Counted from the first letter of the stretch, positions 54,185 through 63,907 are shown. The stretch is DNA of 64,000 nt from Arcanobacterium pluranimalium (GCF_016907845.1 NZ_JAFBCS010000001.1:1674001-1738000), one strand, 5' to 3'. Notes: generated from the sequence alone by a model not told the origin. Numbers and translations are program-made.

Positions 54185-55354
54185 TTACACGATCACTTCG
54201 GGTGAAGAATCCGGAGTAGATTCCAATCCCATTTCTTCAGCGACGACGCGAGCGCGAGCAATGAGCGTATCGACGATATCTTCCTCTGGCACAGTATCGA
54301 CTACCTGGCCACGCACAAAAATCTGCCCTTTGCCGTTCCCCGAGGCTACACCCAGATCAGCTTCACGAGCCTCACCTGGTCCATTCACGACGCAGCCCAT
54401 CACGGCAACACGCAGTGGGAACTTCACATCTTTCAAGCCCTCGGTCACCTTATTAGCCAGCTCATAGACGTTCACCTGCGCACGCCCACACGACGGGCAC
54501 GAGACGATCTCAAGCTGCTTGGGGCGCAAGTTCAGCGAACGCAAAATCTGCTCGCCAACCTTGACTTCCTCAACCGGCGGAGCCGAAAGCGAAACCCTGA
54601 TAGTATCGCCAATTCCTTGAGAAAGCAGCGCGCCAAAAGCCACAGAGGATTTAATCGTGCCCTGGAACGCTGGACCGGCCTCAGTAACACCCAAATGAAG
54701 TGGCCAATCCCCGGCTTCGGACAGCAATTGATAGGCACGCACCATCACCACAGGATCGTGATGCTTAACGGAAATTGCGAAGTCATAAAAACCGGCTTCT
54801 TCGAAAAGGCGCGCCTCGGAAATAGCAGATTCTACGAGTGCTTCCGGCGTCGCTTTGCCATACTTTTTCAAGAGCCGAGGATCTAGAGATCCTGCATTGA
54901 TGCCAATGCGCATCGCAGTGCCATTAGCGCGCGCTGCAGCTGCGATTTCTGGGATTTTATCGTCGAATTTCTTGATGTTTCCTGGATTCACGCGCACGCC
55001 ACACCCAGCTTCAATCGCTGCAAAAACATAGCGCGGCTGGAAATGAATATCGGCTACCACAGGAATATTCGACTGTTGGGTAATAATTGGCAGCGCATCG
55101 GCGTCTTTATCTGTTGGGCACGCAACGCGCACAATATCGCACCCTGCGGCAGTCAATTCAGCTATCTGCTGCAGTGTGGCACCGATATCGTGAGTTTTGG
55201 TGGTGGTCATCGACTGCACGCTCACCGGCGCACCACCGCCAACGAGCACATCACCGACCTTAATCTGGCGAGTCTTTTTACGTGGGGCAATGAGCATCGG
55301 CTCGTCCGCCACAGACGGCATCCCCAAAGAAACAACATTATTCACATCCACCAT
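54185..55354 (-). CDS. ispG: IspG, HMBPP synthase (flavodoxin-dependent)
   Basis: Fe-S enzyme of the MEP isoprenoid pathway, converting MEcPP to HMBPP. TIM-barrel N-terminus ([32 protein letters not shown]), and the cluster cysteines in [13 protein letters not shown] and [11 protein letters not shown]. 389 aa, normal for the bacterial two-domain form. With dxr nearby it shows the MEP pathway is used. Downstream of the M50 protease gene. Confidence 0.95.
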   Translation of the reverse strand: MVDVNNVVSLGMPSVADEPMLIAPRKKTRQIKVGDVLVGGGAPVSVQSMTTTKTHDIGATLQQIAELTAAGCDIVRVACPTDKDADALPIITQQSNIPVVADIHFQPRYVFAAIEAGCGVRVNPGNIKKFDDKIPEIAAAARANGTAMRIGINAGSLDPRLLKKYGKATPEALVESAISEARLFEEAGFYDFAISVKHHDPVVMVRAYQLLSEAGDWPLHLGVTEAGPAFQGTIKSSVAFGALLSQGIGDTIRVSLSAPPVEEVKVGEQILRSLNLRPKQLEIVSCPSCGRAQVNVYELANKVTEGLKDVKFPLRVAVMGCVVNGPGEAREADLGVASGNGKGQIFVRGQVVDTVPEEDIVDTLIARARVVAEEMGLESTPDSSPEVIV

Positions 55355-55396
55355 TATTACACCTCTTCTTCTCTACTACAGCTTAAGGCATGCCAC

Positions 55397-56668
55397 TTAT
55401 CGGATCGGATTTACGATATCTGCCACTACAAGAAGCAGCGTCATTCCCAAGAAAAATGCGATCACCACATTACTCAGTGGCAGCAAACGTGCAGTATCGA
55501 AAGCACCCTGATCGGGTTTGCCACGCAAGCGAGCACTGTGGCGGCGAATTCCCTCGATTATGGCGCCAAGAATGTGCCCTCCATCAAGTGGTAACAGCGG
55601 AAGCATATTGAAAATGAACAACGACATATTCAATGAGCCCATGAGCAGCAGCATATCGCCAAGTCGATCGACGAAACTGTAACTTTCTGCCTTGGTTGCG
55701 GTAATAGAACCAGCCAGATCAGCGATTCCAACGATCCCGACCACGCCTTGTGGATCACGCGCTTGCCCGGTGAACAGACTTTGCCCAGTTTCCCAAAGCT
55801 TAACTGGCAATGCCACCACTATTTTGGTGGTTTGCCAGGCCAAATCAACTGTGCGTCCTGGCAGCTCCGTCAAAGATCGACGCTCTTTGACGATCAGCGG
55901 AGAAATTCCGACGTACGGTCGCGAATTTTTCTCCTGCCTACCTGCTTTCGTCTGTTTTCCAGAGGTTTGAGGCTTTTCAACTGGAGTAACGCTCAACGTG
56001 AGCTTACGTCCGTCACGCACGACGCCGACGTCGTACGGACGTAAATCGCTTTGCCCAATCGCCTCATAGAGTTCCGCCCAATTCTCAACCGGAGTGTCTC
56101 CCCAGGTCAACACCGTATCCCCTGATTGTAGTCCGGCGCGGAAAGCTGGACTTTGCTCAGAGGTTTCACAACTGCTCTCCCCAGTGACGCACTTGGCCAC
56201 CTGGGAAATCGTCGTGGACGGAACCGGCGTTCCAATAACCGAAAACACGGTGCCAAGGCAGATAACAGCCAAAACGAGGTTGACGAATGGCCCACCAAAC
56301 ATCACCACAAGTTTTTTGCGAGCAGGCAATTTCCAAAACGCTCGGTGTTCTTCACCAGGTTCGAGCTCAGCAGCCGATTCTCGCCGAGCCTCCTCCGCTA
56401 GAGTTAAGCTTCCGTCCTTATTATGAATTTTCGTGCCAGCCTTGGCCGGTGCGAGCATTCCAGCTAACGAGACGTAACCGCCAAGCAAGATTGCTTTTAT
56501 TCCGTATTCGGTTCCATTGACCCGCCGTGACCACAAAGTCGGCCCAAAACCAATAAAATATTGCGGTACTTTTACACCAAATTTTTTCGCTGGCCAAAGA
56601 TGACCCAATTCATGCAAACCAACTGTTACCAGCAAGCCAAAAATAAAAATCAGAATTCCAAGAACCAC
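55397..56668 (-). CDS. rip: RseP-like site-2 protease (M50)
   Basis: Intramembrane zinc protease (Rip1/RseP family). HELGH (19-23) in TM1, a central PDZ domain (AFRAGLQSGDTVLTWGD), and the second zinc-ligand motif MLPLLPLDGGHILGAI; C-terminal TM with RLLPLSNVVIAFFLGM. About 423 aa from GTG 56668, which has GAGG upstream and follows the dxr stop by one base; TTG 56689 would overlap dxr. Rip1 homologues cleave anti-sigma factors and FtsI-related clients; the clients here are unknown. Confidence 0.93.
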   Translation of the reverse strand: MVLGILIFIFGLLVTVGLHELGHLWPAKKFGVKVPQYFIGFGPTLWSRRVNGTEYGIKAILLGGYVSLAGMLAPAKAGTKIHNKDGSLTLAEEARRESAAELEPGEEHRAFWKLPARKKLVVMFGGPFVNLVLAVICLGTVFSVIGTPVPSTTISQVAKCVTGESSCETSEQSPAFRAGLQSGDTVLTWGDTPVENWAELYEAIGQSDLRPYDVGVVRDGRKLTLSVTPVEKPQTSGKQTKAGRQEKNSRPYVGISPLIVKERRSLTELPGRTVDLAWQTTKIVVALPVKLWETGQSLFTGQARDPQGVVGIVGIADLAGSITATKAESYSFVDRLGDMLLLMGSLNMSLFIFNMLPLLPLDGGHILGAIIEGIRRHSARLRGKPDQGAFDTARLLPLSNVVIAFFLGMTLLLVVADIVNPIR

Positions 56669-56669
56669 G

Positions 56670-57884
56670 CTATTTACCTCGACGTGCAATCAGTTCACGG
56701 GCTTGTGTGCGCGCCCATCGCTCTGTTTGCCCTACAATCTCCAAGCTCACATGCTCCTGTGCTTCAAAAGAGTCGAGCACTTCGCGCACCACATCGACGA
56801 TGTCCAAATATGGCAAAGCGCCTGCTAAAAATGCCGCCACGCACTCTTCATTAGCGGCATTCATCACTGCAGGGTGCAGCGAGGACTGCGCCACCGCCAT
56901 GCGCGCTATCTCAATTGCAGGGAAAGTCTCGTGATCCAATGGCTCAAAAGTCCACGTTTGTGCTCCATCCCATGCACACGGTTGAGCCACCGCCTCTAAA
57001 CGCTGTGGCCATGAGAGTCCTAGCGCAATTGGAAGTTTCATATCCGGAGGTGAAGCCTGCGCGATAGTCGACCCATCGTGGAATTCCACCATTGAATGCA
57101 CTATCGACTGCGGGTGCACAACGGGCACAATATCTTGTGGCGCGATATCAAATAAATATGCGGCTTCAATGAGTTCGAGCGCTTTGTTCATCAGCGTCGA
57201 GGAATTTATCGTCACTACTGGCCCCATCGCCCAAGTGGGATGATTTAAGGCTTGTTCTGGAGAAACAGCAGCTAGATCGGCACGTTTCTTCCCGCGGAAA
57301 GGCCCGCCGGAAGCGGTCAAAATCAGACGACGCACATTCGATTCGCCGTCGAGGTTCAGGCTCGTGAGCCCGCGGTTATGAACTCCAGAGCTGAGTGCTT
57401 GAGCTAGGGCTGAGTGCTCGGAATCTACCGGCACAATTTGCCCTGGACGACGCATTGCCCCGCTGATGAGGCCGCCACCAGCAACCAGGGATTCCTTATT
57501 TGCCAACGCAAGTGTAGCACCGCTTTCCAAGGCGGCGAGAGTCGGCTTCAAACCCACCGATCCAGTTATTCCATTGAGGACGACGCCCTCACACCTTGCA
57601 CTTCGCGCGAGCTGAGCCATCGCGTCGTCGCCCTCAAAAACTTCCGGCTGTTGCTTTTTAGGCGTGATTTGCGCAAAAACCTCAAGAAATGCCGGTATTT
57701 TCCCAAGCTGTGCGATCGCGACGTACGGAACATCGAATTCATAAGCCTGCTGCGCGAGCAATGTGAGGTTCTGCCCACCAGCACCGAGTCCATCTATCTG
57801 GTAGGTGTGTGGATGTTCGCGTACGACGTCGAGCGCCTGCGTTCCGATTGAACCTGTGGATCCCAGAATAATGACGTGTTTCAT
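56670..57884 (-). CDS. dxr: 1-deoxy-D-xylulose-5-phosphate reductoisomerase
   Basis: Second MEP-pathway step, NADPH-dependent. NADPH motif VIILGSTGSIGTQALDVV, LANKESLVAGG with the metal-binding VDSEHSALAQAL, ILTASGGPFRG, HPTWAMGPVVTINSSTLMNK and the C-terminal AANEECVAAFL. 404 aa. Between the DivIVA-like gene (6 bp) and the M50 gene (1 bp), one transcription unit. Confidence 0.96.
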   Translation of the reverse strand: MKHVIILGSTGSIGTQALDVVREHPHTYQIDGLGAGGQNLTLLAQQAYEFDVPYVAIAQLGKIPAFLEVFAQITPKKQQPEVFEGDDAMAQLARSARCEGVVLNGITGSVGLKPTLAALESGATLALANKESLVAGGGLISGAMRRPGQIVPVDSEHSALAQALSSGVHNRGLTSLNLDGESNVRRLILTASGGPFRGKKRADLAAVSPEQALNHPTWAMGPVVTINSSTLMNKALELIEAAYLFDIAPQDIVPVVHPQSIVHSMVEFHDGSTIAQASPPDMKLPIALGLSWPQRLEAVAQPCAWDGAQTWTFEPLDHETFPAIEIARMAVAQSSLHPAVMNAANEECVAAFLAGALPYLDIVDVVREVLDSFEAQEHVSLEIVGQTERWARTQARELIARRGK

Positions 57885-57890
57885 CTGCGA

Positions 57891-58463
57891 TTATTCAACT
57901 GCCATGAGAACTGATACAACACGATCAAGATAAACATCTACTACCGATTCGTCATAAGCATCGGCACCAGAAGCCGAATGAAAATGAGTGCGGCGAACTT
58001 CTTTCGAAGCCAGGTTAGCTTTTCCATCAAAATAGGCTGCAATTCGGTCCAAGAATTCATCAACTTCCGATTTGGCATATCCACGCCCATCAGCATCAGC
58101 AAAGCGTTCCCCCTCTGGGCGCAGCATGCGCGGATACAACGTAGTTGCTGAATTATAAGTCTGTTCGAGCCATGCTTGCTCTCCAGCGGTATACATAACG
58201 CCAGCTCGGCGCCGTTGAATGAACGCTGCTTCTAAACGGTCAAGAGCCGCATCTACCTGCACTGGATTATAGCCATTTCGGCTCCACGAGAACGAAGCAT
58301 TGCGAACCGTCGTCTCATCAATGGCAGGAGTATCCGCGCTCTGTTCAGCGCCTTCATGAGAGAAATTGGCATAAGCCGCTTTTGCCTCACGCAAAAAGCT
58401 ATCTACTTCTTCGCAGTCGTATCCAGAGTGAAGCCGACCCACACGTTCAAAAGTACTGCTCAT
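57891..58463 (-). CDS. DivIVA-domain-like protein with repeated motifs
   Basis: 190 aa. Four degenerate DivIVA-type motifs of the form F-x-R/aromatic-GYxxxxVDxxLDR: FERVGRLHSGYDCEEVDSFL, FSWSRNGYNPVQVDAALDRL, GRGYAKSEVDEFLDRI and GADAYDESVVDVYLDRVV. There is no long coiled-coil tail, unlike Wag31. Known DivIVA proteins sense curved membrane at poles and septa; a small accessory role is inferred. Overlaps rlmN by 4 bp (ATGA) and sits next to dxr. Confidence 0.75.
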   Translation of the reverse strand: MSSTFERVGRLHSGYDCEEVDSFLREAKAAYANFSHEGAEQSADTPAIDETTVRNASFSWSRNGYNPVQVDAALDRLEAAFIQRRRAGVMYTAGEQAWLEQTYNSATTLYPRMLRPEGERFADADGRGYAKSEVDEFLDRIAAYFDGKANLASKEVRRTHFHSASGADAYDESVVDVYLDRVVSVLMAVE

Positions 58464-59737
58464 GATTCATCCTCTTCTTCGTTTATTATTGGCTCGCTGA
58501 GAATCTGTTGTAAATTATCGGGAGCTTTTCTGTGTTCAGCAATCCGAGCTTCTACCGCTTGTTGTGCTTTAGCAGCTCGCTTGGCCACATGATCAGGATC
58601 CACGACTTCAGCAGCTAGTTGCCCGCAGGCACCGTCAATATCTGAACCGCGAGTATCGCGAACAGTTGTGGCAATACCTGCCTTCAATAGTGTATCAACG
58701 AATTTCTTTTCAGCAGATTTTGTGGCGGCAGTCCAAATACTTCCCGGAGTGGGATTCAATGGGATGGGATTGACGTGCACCCAGCCCTTGCCACGTGCGT
58801 TGAGCTCGTGTGCGAGAAGCTCAGCGCGCCACTGATGGTCATTCATATCTTTAATGAGCGCGTACTCAATCGACACACGCCGACCAGTTTTGAGGAAATA
58901 TCGCCGCGCCGCATCCAATAATTCTTTCACTTTGAAACGGGAATTGATTGGAATGAGATCGTCTCGCAGCGAATCATCTGGCGCATGCAAAGACACTGCT
59001 AATGTAACGGGGAATCCTTCGTCTGCAAGCCGGTCAATCGCAGGAACCATCCCGACCGTCGAAACGGTAATATTGCGCGCAGAAATGCCAAATCCGTGTG
59101 GAGAGGGTTCGATCATCCGATGCAATGCGCCGATCACAGACTTGTAGTTAGCTAATGGCTCCCCCATACCCATAAATACGATATTGGATATACGCACTGG
59201 TTCGCCAAATACTCCCGAGTGCGCAGTTACCATATTCATACGAAGCTGTTCGATAATCTCCGCTGTGCTGAGATTTCGCTGCAAACCCGCTTGCCCGGTA
59301 GCGCAGAAAGGACATGCCATTCCACAACCAGCCTGCGAGGATATGCACAACGTAGCGCGATCAGCGTATTTCATCAAAACAGATTCAACTACAGCACCGT
59401 CAAATAACCTCCACAAAGTTTTGATGGTTTTGCCTTGATCGGCAATTTGATCGTGAATCTTCGTCACGAGCTGTGGGAACATTTTCTCGCATAAATCAGC
59501 ACGTTGATCGGCTGGTAAATCAGTCATATCAGCTGCATCAACAGTCAAATGCTCAAAATAGTGGTTCGAAAGTTGATCTGCTCTAAACCCACGGTAACCG
59601 AAATCCTCCACCACGGCGCGGCGAGTGGCTCGATCTAGATCAGCGAGATGCTGTGGAGCTTTACCGAAGCGCTTCTCGGTAAAACTCAACGAGGGGCGTG
59701 GACCTTGCTCCACTTTTGGAAGAACCTGTTTTTTCAT
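58460..59737 (-). CDS. rlmN: RlmN, 23S rRNA m2A2503 / tRNA m2A37 methyltransferase
   Basis: Radical-SAM dual-specificity methyltransferase. Radical-SAM cysteines CGMACPFCATGQAGLQRNLS, resolving Cys in the C-terminal TRGSDIDGACGQLA, and FRADQLSNHYFEH at the accessory domain. 425 aa with an acidic C-terminal tail (IINEEEDES). ATG 59737. Between cdsA and the DivIVA-like gene. Confidence 0.95.
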   Translation of the reverse strand: MKKQVLPKVEQGPRPSLSFTEKRFGKAPQHLADLDRATRRAVVEDFGYRGFRADQLSNHYFEHLTVDAADMTDLPADQRADLCEKMFPQLVTKIHDQIADQGKTIKTLWRLFDGAVVESVLMKYADRATLCISSQAGCGMACPFCATGQAGLQRNLSTAEIIEQLRMNMVTAHSGVFGEPVRISNIVFMGMGEPLANYKSVIGALHRMIEPSPHGFGISARNITVSTVGMVPAIDRLADEGFPVTLAVSLHAPDDSLRDDLIPINSRFKVKELLDAARRYFLKTGRRVSIEYALIKDMNDHQWRAELLAHELNARGKGWVHVNPIPLNPTPGSIWTAATKSAEKKFVDTLLKAGIATTVRDTRGSDIDGACGQLAAEVVDPDHVAKRAAKAQQAVEARIAEHRKAPDNLQQILSEPIINEEEDES

Positions 59738-59770
59738 CTCACACCAATCCGTAATAAATGCTCATCAAGC

Positions 59771-60673
59771 CTACAGCGTCCCTAAACCAATCGAGAAGAG
59801 AAAATAAAAGGTTGGTGCACAAAATAACAAGGAATCAAGGCGATCCAACATTCCCCCATGACCAGGGAAAATAGAACCCATATCTTTGATGCCTAAATCG
59901 CGTTTCAACATCGATTCGGAGAAGTCACCCGCGGTTGCAATGATCGGGGTAATCACGCCGAAAGCAACGACCCAACCAGCTGATAGACCTGCCCCAATTC
60001 CCACTGTTAGCCACGCTACCAATAAGCTCAGGAGCAGCGACCCAATAAATCCCTCCCAAGATTTTTTGGGTGAAATCTTAGGAGCGATTGGGTGCTTGCC
60101 AAAGAGAATTCCCGCAAGCCAACCTCCAGTATCATTGGCCACCGGGAGCAAGATTAAGGAAATGAGCAGCGCACGCGCATGGGGAAAATCTGCCAGCCCA
60201 ACTGCAAAGCACCCCGACAATCCAATCCAAGCGAGCGCAAAGGATCCGGCAATAGCATCTTTAAAATTGCGGTCGACGCCGTTGGCCTGGCCTAGTCCCC
60301 AAAGCATCGCTATACCTGTGGCAAACAAGAACAGCAACAGACCGACGCCAATTCCGAAGAACCACGTTCCTAGCAGCGTCACTAACTGGCCAATCGAGAG
60401 CGCAATAAGCGGAATACGAATATTGCGCGCCATAAAAGCTCCAGTGATTTCCCACATTCCTATCGTGAGGAACACGATCACCAGCACAAGGAATAGCTCA
60501 AGCCGAAATACTAACGACAGCGCAACAAGACTCAACAGTATAACAGCTGTTGCTATCGCAGCCGGCAAATTTCTCCCAGCACGCGAATGTGACTCAACTG
60601 GTGGCTTCGGTGGATGCGGGGCAAACCTCGACCATATGGTCGAGGTTTGCCCCGCATCATAAAACTGACTCAT
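59771..60673 (-). CDS. cdsA: CdsA, phosphatidate cytidylyltransferase
   Basis: Membrane enzyme making CDP-diacylglycerol for phospholipid synthesis; feeds PgsA. About eight membrane helices and the signature region KISPKKSWEGFIGS, SMLKRDLGIKDMGS then FPGHGGMLDRLDSLL. 300 aa. ATG 60673 has GAGGATAAAG upstream, but the first 20 codons contain a 46-bp perfect palindrome, and a TTG at 60568 (GGGAG upstream) would skip it. Follows frr by 25 bp. Confidence 0.93.
   Translation of the reverse strand: MSQFYDAGQTSTIWSRFAPHPPKPPVESHSRAGRNLPAAIATAVILLSLVALSLVFRLELFLVLVIVFLTIGMWEITGAFMARNIRIPLIALSIGQLVTLLGTWFFGIGVGLLLFLFATGIAMLWGLGQANGVDRNFKDAIAGSFALAWIGLSGCFAVGLADFPHARALLISLILLPVANDTGGWLAGILFGKHPIAPKISPKKSWEGFIGSLLLSLLVAWLTVGIGAGLSAGWVVAFGVITPIIATAGDFSESMLKRDLGIKDMGSIFPGHGGMLDRLDSLLFCAPTFYFLFSIGLGTL
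60613..60658. repeat. 46-bp perfect palindrome inside the first codons of cdsA
   Basis: Every base pairs from 60613/60658 to the centre 60635/60636 (ACCAT|ATGGT), with outer GATGCGGGGC and inner CCTCGACC arms. It begins 15 bases after the cdsA ATG. No U-run follows on either strand. Confidence 0.95.
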
Positions 60674-60698
60674 TCTTTATCCTCAATGCAAAAAAGAA

Positions 60699-61256
60699 TC
60701 ACATCTCCATGAGTTCTTTTTCTTTACCTTCGAGCATTGAGTCAATACGATCGACGTATTTCTTCGTGAGCGCTTCAAGTTCTTTTTCAGCGCGATCGAC
60801 TTCATCTTCGCCAGCTTCGCCGTCTTTCTTAATACGGTCTAAAGCGTCCTTGGCCTTGCGTCGCACTGAACGAGCCGAGACGCGAGCTTCTTCAGCCTTT
60901 GCCTTTGCTAACTTGACGTAATCGCGGCGTCGTTCTTCGGTCAGTACTGGCATATTAATACGGAGCACTTGACCGTCGTCGGTAGGATTAAGACCGAGAT
61001 CAGACTCGCTGATCGCCCGCTCAATATCGCGCATCGCCGAACGGTCATAAGGCGAGATAATCACTGTGCGTGCTTCAGGAATCGACACTGTTGCAAGCTG
61101 CTGGAGCGGCGTCGGCGCACCGTAGTACTCCACCATGAGCGATGTGAACAGCTCCGGGTTTGCACGTCCGGAACGGATCTTCGAAAAGTCATTTTGAGCA
61201 ACTTCAATGACCTTATCCATCTTTTCTTCTGCTTCGAGCATTACTTCATCAATCAT
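60699..61256 (-). CDS. frr: Ribosome recycling factor
   Basis: Splits the post-termination ribosome with EF-G. 185 aa, typical FSKIRSGRANPELFTSLMVE, YYGAPTPLQQLATVSIPEAR, SDLGLNPTDDGQVLRINMP and the C-terminal KELEALTKKYVDRIDSML. ATG 61256. Follows pyrH by 9 bp; cdsA follows. Confidence 0.97.
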   Translation of the reverse strand: MIDEVMLEAEEKMDKVIEVAQNDFSKIRSGRANPELFTSLMVEYYGAPTPLQQLATVSIPEARTVIISPYDRSAMRDIERAISESDLGLNPTDDGQVLRINMPVLTEERRRDYVKLAKAKAEEARVSARSVRRKAKDALDRIKKDGEAGEDEVDRAEKELEALTKKYVDRIDSMLEGKEKELMEM

Positions 61257-61265
61257 GGCAATTCC

Positions 61266-62024
61266 TTAATCCTGCAAGTCCTGATTAGTTACAAGAGTAC
61301 CGATTTTTTCTCCGCGGAGCGCACGCGTCACGTTACCGGGCGTGCCCATACCAAATACCCGCATCGTCAAACCATTATCTTGGCACAGCGAGAATGCTGC
61401 AGCGTCAACCACTCGCAGTCCTTCCCGCAGTGCTTCGTCGTACGTTACTGTGTCAAGTTTAACAGCTTCGGGATTAGTGCGAGGATCAGCTGTGTAAACG
61501 CCGTCCACACCGTTTTTCCCAACTAATAGTTCATCGCAACGCAGTTCAAGGGCACGCTGCGCCGAGACGGTATCGGTGGAGAAGAATGGCATTCCCGCAC
61601 CCGCACCAAAAATAACGACGCGACCTTTTTCCAGATGTCGAATCGCACGAAGCGGAATATATGCCTCTGCTACCTGCGCCATTGTGATAGCTGTTTGCAC
61701 GCGCGTCGGCACCCCCGCTTTCTCGAGGAAATCTTGCAATGCTACGGCGTTGATCACTGTGCCGAGCATGCCCATGTAGTCTGCACGTGCACGGTCCATT
61801 CCGTTCTCTTGCAGTTCCACCCCGCGGAAGAAATTACCTCCACCAACTACGACTCCAACCTGCACGCCATCGTTGACAGCAGCCGCAATCTCTTGACTTA
61901 TTCGGGTGAGTACGGCCGTATCGAGGCCAACAGCTCCACCGCCAAATAGTTCTCCAGAAAGTTTCAACAATACTCGACGCTGGTGGTCTTTATTCCAATC
62001 TCCAGCACAATGCTCCGATTGCAT
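61266..62024 (-). CDS. pyrH: Uridylate kinase
   Basis: UMP kinase of pyrimidine synthesis. [15 protein letters not shown] start, [35 protein letters not shown] (parts: [17 protein letters not shown]), [16 protein letters not shown] and [18 protein letters not shown]. 252 aa from ATG 62024 with AAAGGA upstream. The usual upstream gene tsf is absent; a divergent MFS gene lies there. Confidence 0.95.
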   Translation of the reverse strand: MQSEHCAGDWNKDHQRRVLLKLSGELFGGGAVGLDTAVLTRISQEIAAAVNDGVQVGVVVGGGNFFRGVELQENGMDRARADYMGMLGTVINAVALQDFLEKAGVPTRVQTAITMAQVAEAYIPLRAIRHLEKGRVVIFGAGAGMPFFSTDTVSAQRALELRCDELLVGKNGVDGVYTADPRTNPEAVKLDTVTYDEALREGLRVVDAAAFSLCQDNGLTMRVFGMGTPGNVTRALRGEKIGTLVTNQDLQD

Positions 62025-62166
62025 TAGCATTCCTTTCAGCAAAATCACTCATGAAAAGTCTACCCTAGCAAGGACCAAATCACCGCGATCTCCAACTAGT
62101 TTCACTCCCAACGTCACACTATTCAACATTCATTAACTCGCTTTAATTCGATAGTATTTTCCTACG

Positions 62167-62192
62167 ACGCCGTTTTCCGGCGTTTCTTTTTT
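62167..62192 (+). terminator. Terminator-like hairpin in the leader of the MFS gene
   Basis: ACGCCG-TTTTC-CGGCGT (62167-62183) followed by TTCTTTTTT. Plus-strand orientation, 72 bp before the MFS start, and no plus-strand gene lies before it. Either an attenuator of the MFS gene or the end of a short unannotated transcript. Confidence 0.6.
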
Positions 62193-62194
62193 AT

Positions 62195-62235
62195 GTTCCG
62201 ATTGCGTTCCGATTGCGTACCAATTGTGTTCCGAG
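62195..62235. repeat. 11-bp tandem repeat before the MFS gene
   Basis: GTTCCGATTGC at 62195 and 62206, GTACCAATTGT at 62217 and a partial GTTCCGAG at 62228. The 11-bp period matches one helical turn. Confidence 0.7.
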
Positions 62236-62263
62236 ATTAATAGAAGGATTGCGAAACTGTTTT

Positions 62264-63907
62264 ATGCCTGATGCGAGTACACCCAACGATCGCCTTAAAA
62301 ACTCTCGATACATAAAAGTCGACGGTTCAAAGCGCGTATACGACCGCAATAGAATCCTGATCGTGCTGCTGGTCTCGCTCATGATGTCGCTGCTCCAAGT
62401 TTCGTCGGTAAATACAGCTCTCGCAGCAATGCAAGAGTCTCTCAAAGCTACTGACTCACAGTTGCAGTGGGTGCTATCTGGCTACACCTTGGCGATAGGA
62501 ATTACCCTCGTGCCAGCCGGCCGGCTCGGTGACATGCTCGGCCGCTCCTTCATGTTTTCGCTGGGTTTGGCAATCTTTACGGTTTCGTCTTTGGCATTAG
62601 GTTTTGCCAACTCAGCTGTAGAACTCAATCTTTTGCGCTTTGTACAAGGACTCGCTTCAGGTATTTTTTCACCTCAAATCACCGGTTTGATCATCCAGTA
62701 TTTTAATGGTCGGAGCAGAGCCAAAGCCTTTGCGTACTTCGGACTCGTCGTCTCGATGTCTGTAGCTGCTGGACCAGTGCTTTCTGGCCTTTTTATCGCA
62801 TTTTTCGGCGCCGATATGGGCTGGCGGCTCTCATTCGCATTCAATGCCCCGCTCGGGATTATTGGGCTACTCTTAGCTCTTTATTGGCTTCCTTTTAAGA
62901 CCGAAAGAAAGCTCTTTAGCCGCAAGTCGAAAACCCCGCAGCGCTCGCCTAAGGGCAATGAGAAAGCCATTCCTGAACAACCAGCAAAATCTACACATGA
63001 AAGCACAAAGCATCGCAACAAAATCGATCTTGACCCGGTGGGAATGTGCTTACTGGGAATCGCCGTGCTCGCCATCATGTTGCCATTTATGGTCAAAGCA
63101 CCCGGCTGGAAATGGTTCATTATCGTCGCTGGATTCGCTCTTCTTGGATTGTGGTCAGCTTGGGAGCACTATTACAAGAAACGCGGAAATTTGCCGATGG
63201 TGGATCTTGATCTCTTCCGGATTAAGTCTTTTTCCTATTCGACCGGCATTTCTGCCTTGCAATTTCTTGGCGCTCCATCAATGTTCGTGGTTTTGGCAAT
63301 CTTTTTACAAGACGGACTCGGCGTATCTGCCCTCGCCTCGGGGCTGGTGACGCTTCCCAACGCATTGATTTCAGCGTACGCAGCCATGTGGGCTGGGAAA
63401 CGCTCTTATGATCACGGGCGCGGAATTCAAGCTATTGCCATTGCTTTGATTTTATTTGGAGCTCTCGGGATGGTCATTGTGGTGTGGAGCGTACACCACG
63501 GCGCATCGTTTTGGTGGTTTGCACTCCCCCTTGTCTTTACTGGATTTGGCGGAGGCGCCATGGGCTCGGCAAACCAAACACAAGCTATGATCGACGTGCC
63601 AGCGAGCTATGGCGGTACCGCCGGCGGAGTAATCCAAACAGCTCAGCGCATGGCAACGGCAATCGGAACCGCACTCGTCACTGCGATATTCTTTGCAACT
63701 CGCGGCACGCCGGCCAATATCAATTGGTACTTCGGCATTGCTACAGCTTATGTAGTTATCGCCATGATATTTATCGCAGCCTTGGTTCTGTCGTTTATAT
63801 TCTGGCGCGATGGCTATCATGATCGCCATGCTATTGAACACAAGCGTTTAGCGCACGCACCAACATTTTCCCGCACTCGTGTTTTGCGCAAAAGGCGATC
63901 AAAGTAG
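62264..63907 (+). CDS. MFS exporter, DHA2 (EmrB/QacA) family
   Basis: About 547 aa with fourteen predicted membrane helices, the 14-TM drug:H+ antiporter layout. Motif A-like GRLGDMLGRSFMFSLGLAIF (after loop 2), VNTALAAMQESLKATDSQLQ with SGYTLAIGITLVPAGRLGD after TM1, and a charged cytoplasmic loop (about 240-270) containing KTPQRSPKGNEKAIPEQ. Substrate unknown; drug or toxin export is the family role. ATG 62264 lacks a strong ribosome site; frame is open upstream from TTG 62213. A weak AGCTT/AAGCT stem with TTTTT follows at 63923-63956. Confidence 0.85.
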   Translation: MPDASTPNDRLKNSRYIKVDGSKRVYDRNRILIVLLVSLMMSLLQVSSVNTALAAMQESLKATDSQLQWVLSGYTLAIGITLVPAGRLGDMLGRSFMFSLGLAIFTVSSLALGFANSAVELNLLRFVQGLASGIFSPQITGLIIQYFNGRSRAKAFAYFGLVVSMSVAAGPVLSGLFIAFFGADMGWRLSFAFNAPLGIIGLLLALYWLPFKTERKLFSRKSKTPQRSPKGNEKAIPEQPAKSTHESTKHRNKIDLDPVGMCLLGIAVLAIMLPFMVKAPGWKWFIIVAGFALLGLWSAWEHYYKKRGNLPMVDLDLFRIKSFSYSTGISALQFLGAPSMFVVLAIFLQDGLGVSALASGLVTLPNALISAYAAMWAGKRSYDHGRGIQAIAIALILFGALGMVIVVWSVHHGASFWWFALPLVFTGFGGGAMGSANQTQAMIDVPASYGGTAGGVIQTAQRMATAIGTALVTAIFFATRGTPANINWYFGIATAYVVIAMIFIAALVLSFIFWRDGYHDRHAIEHKRLAHAPTFSRTRVLRKRRSK

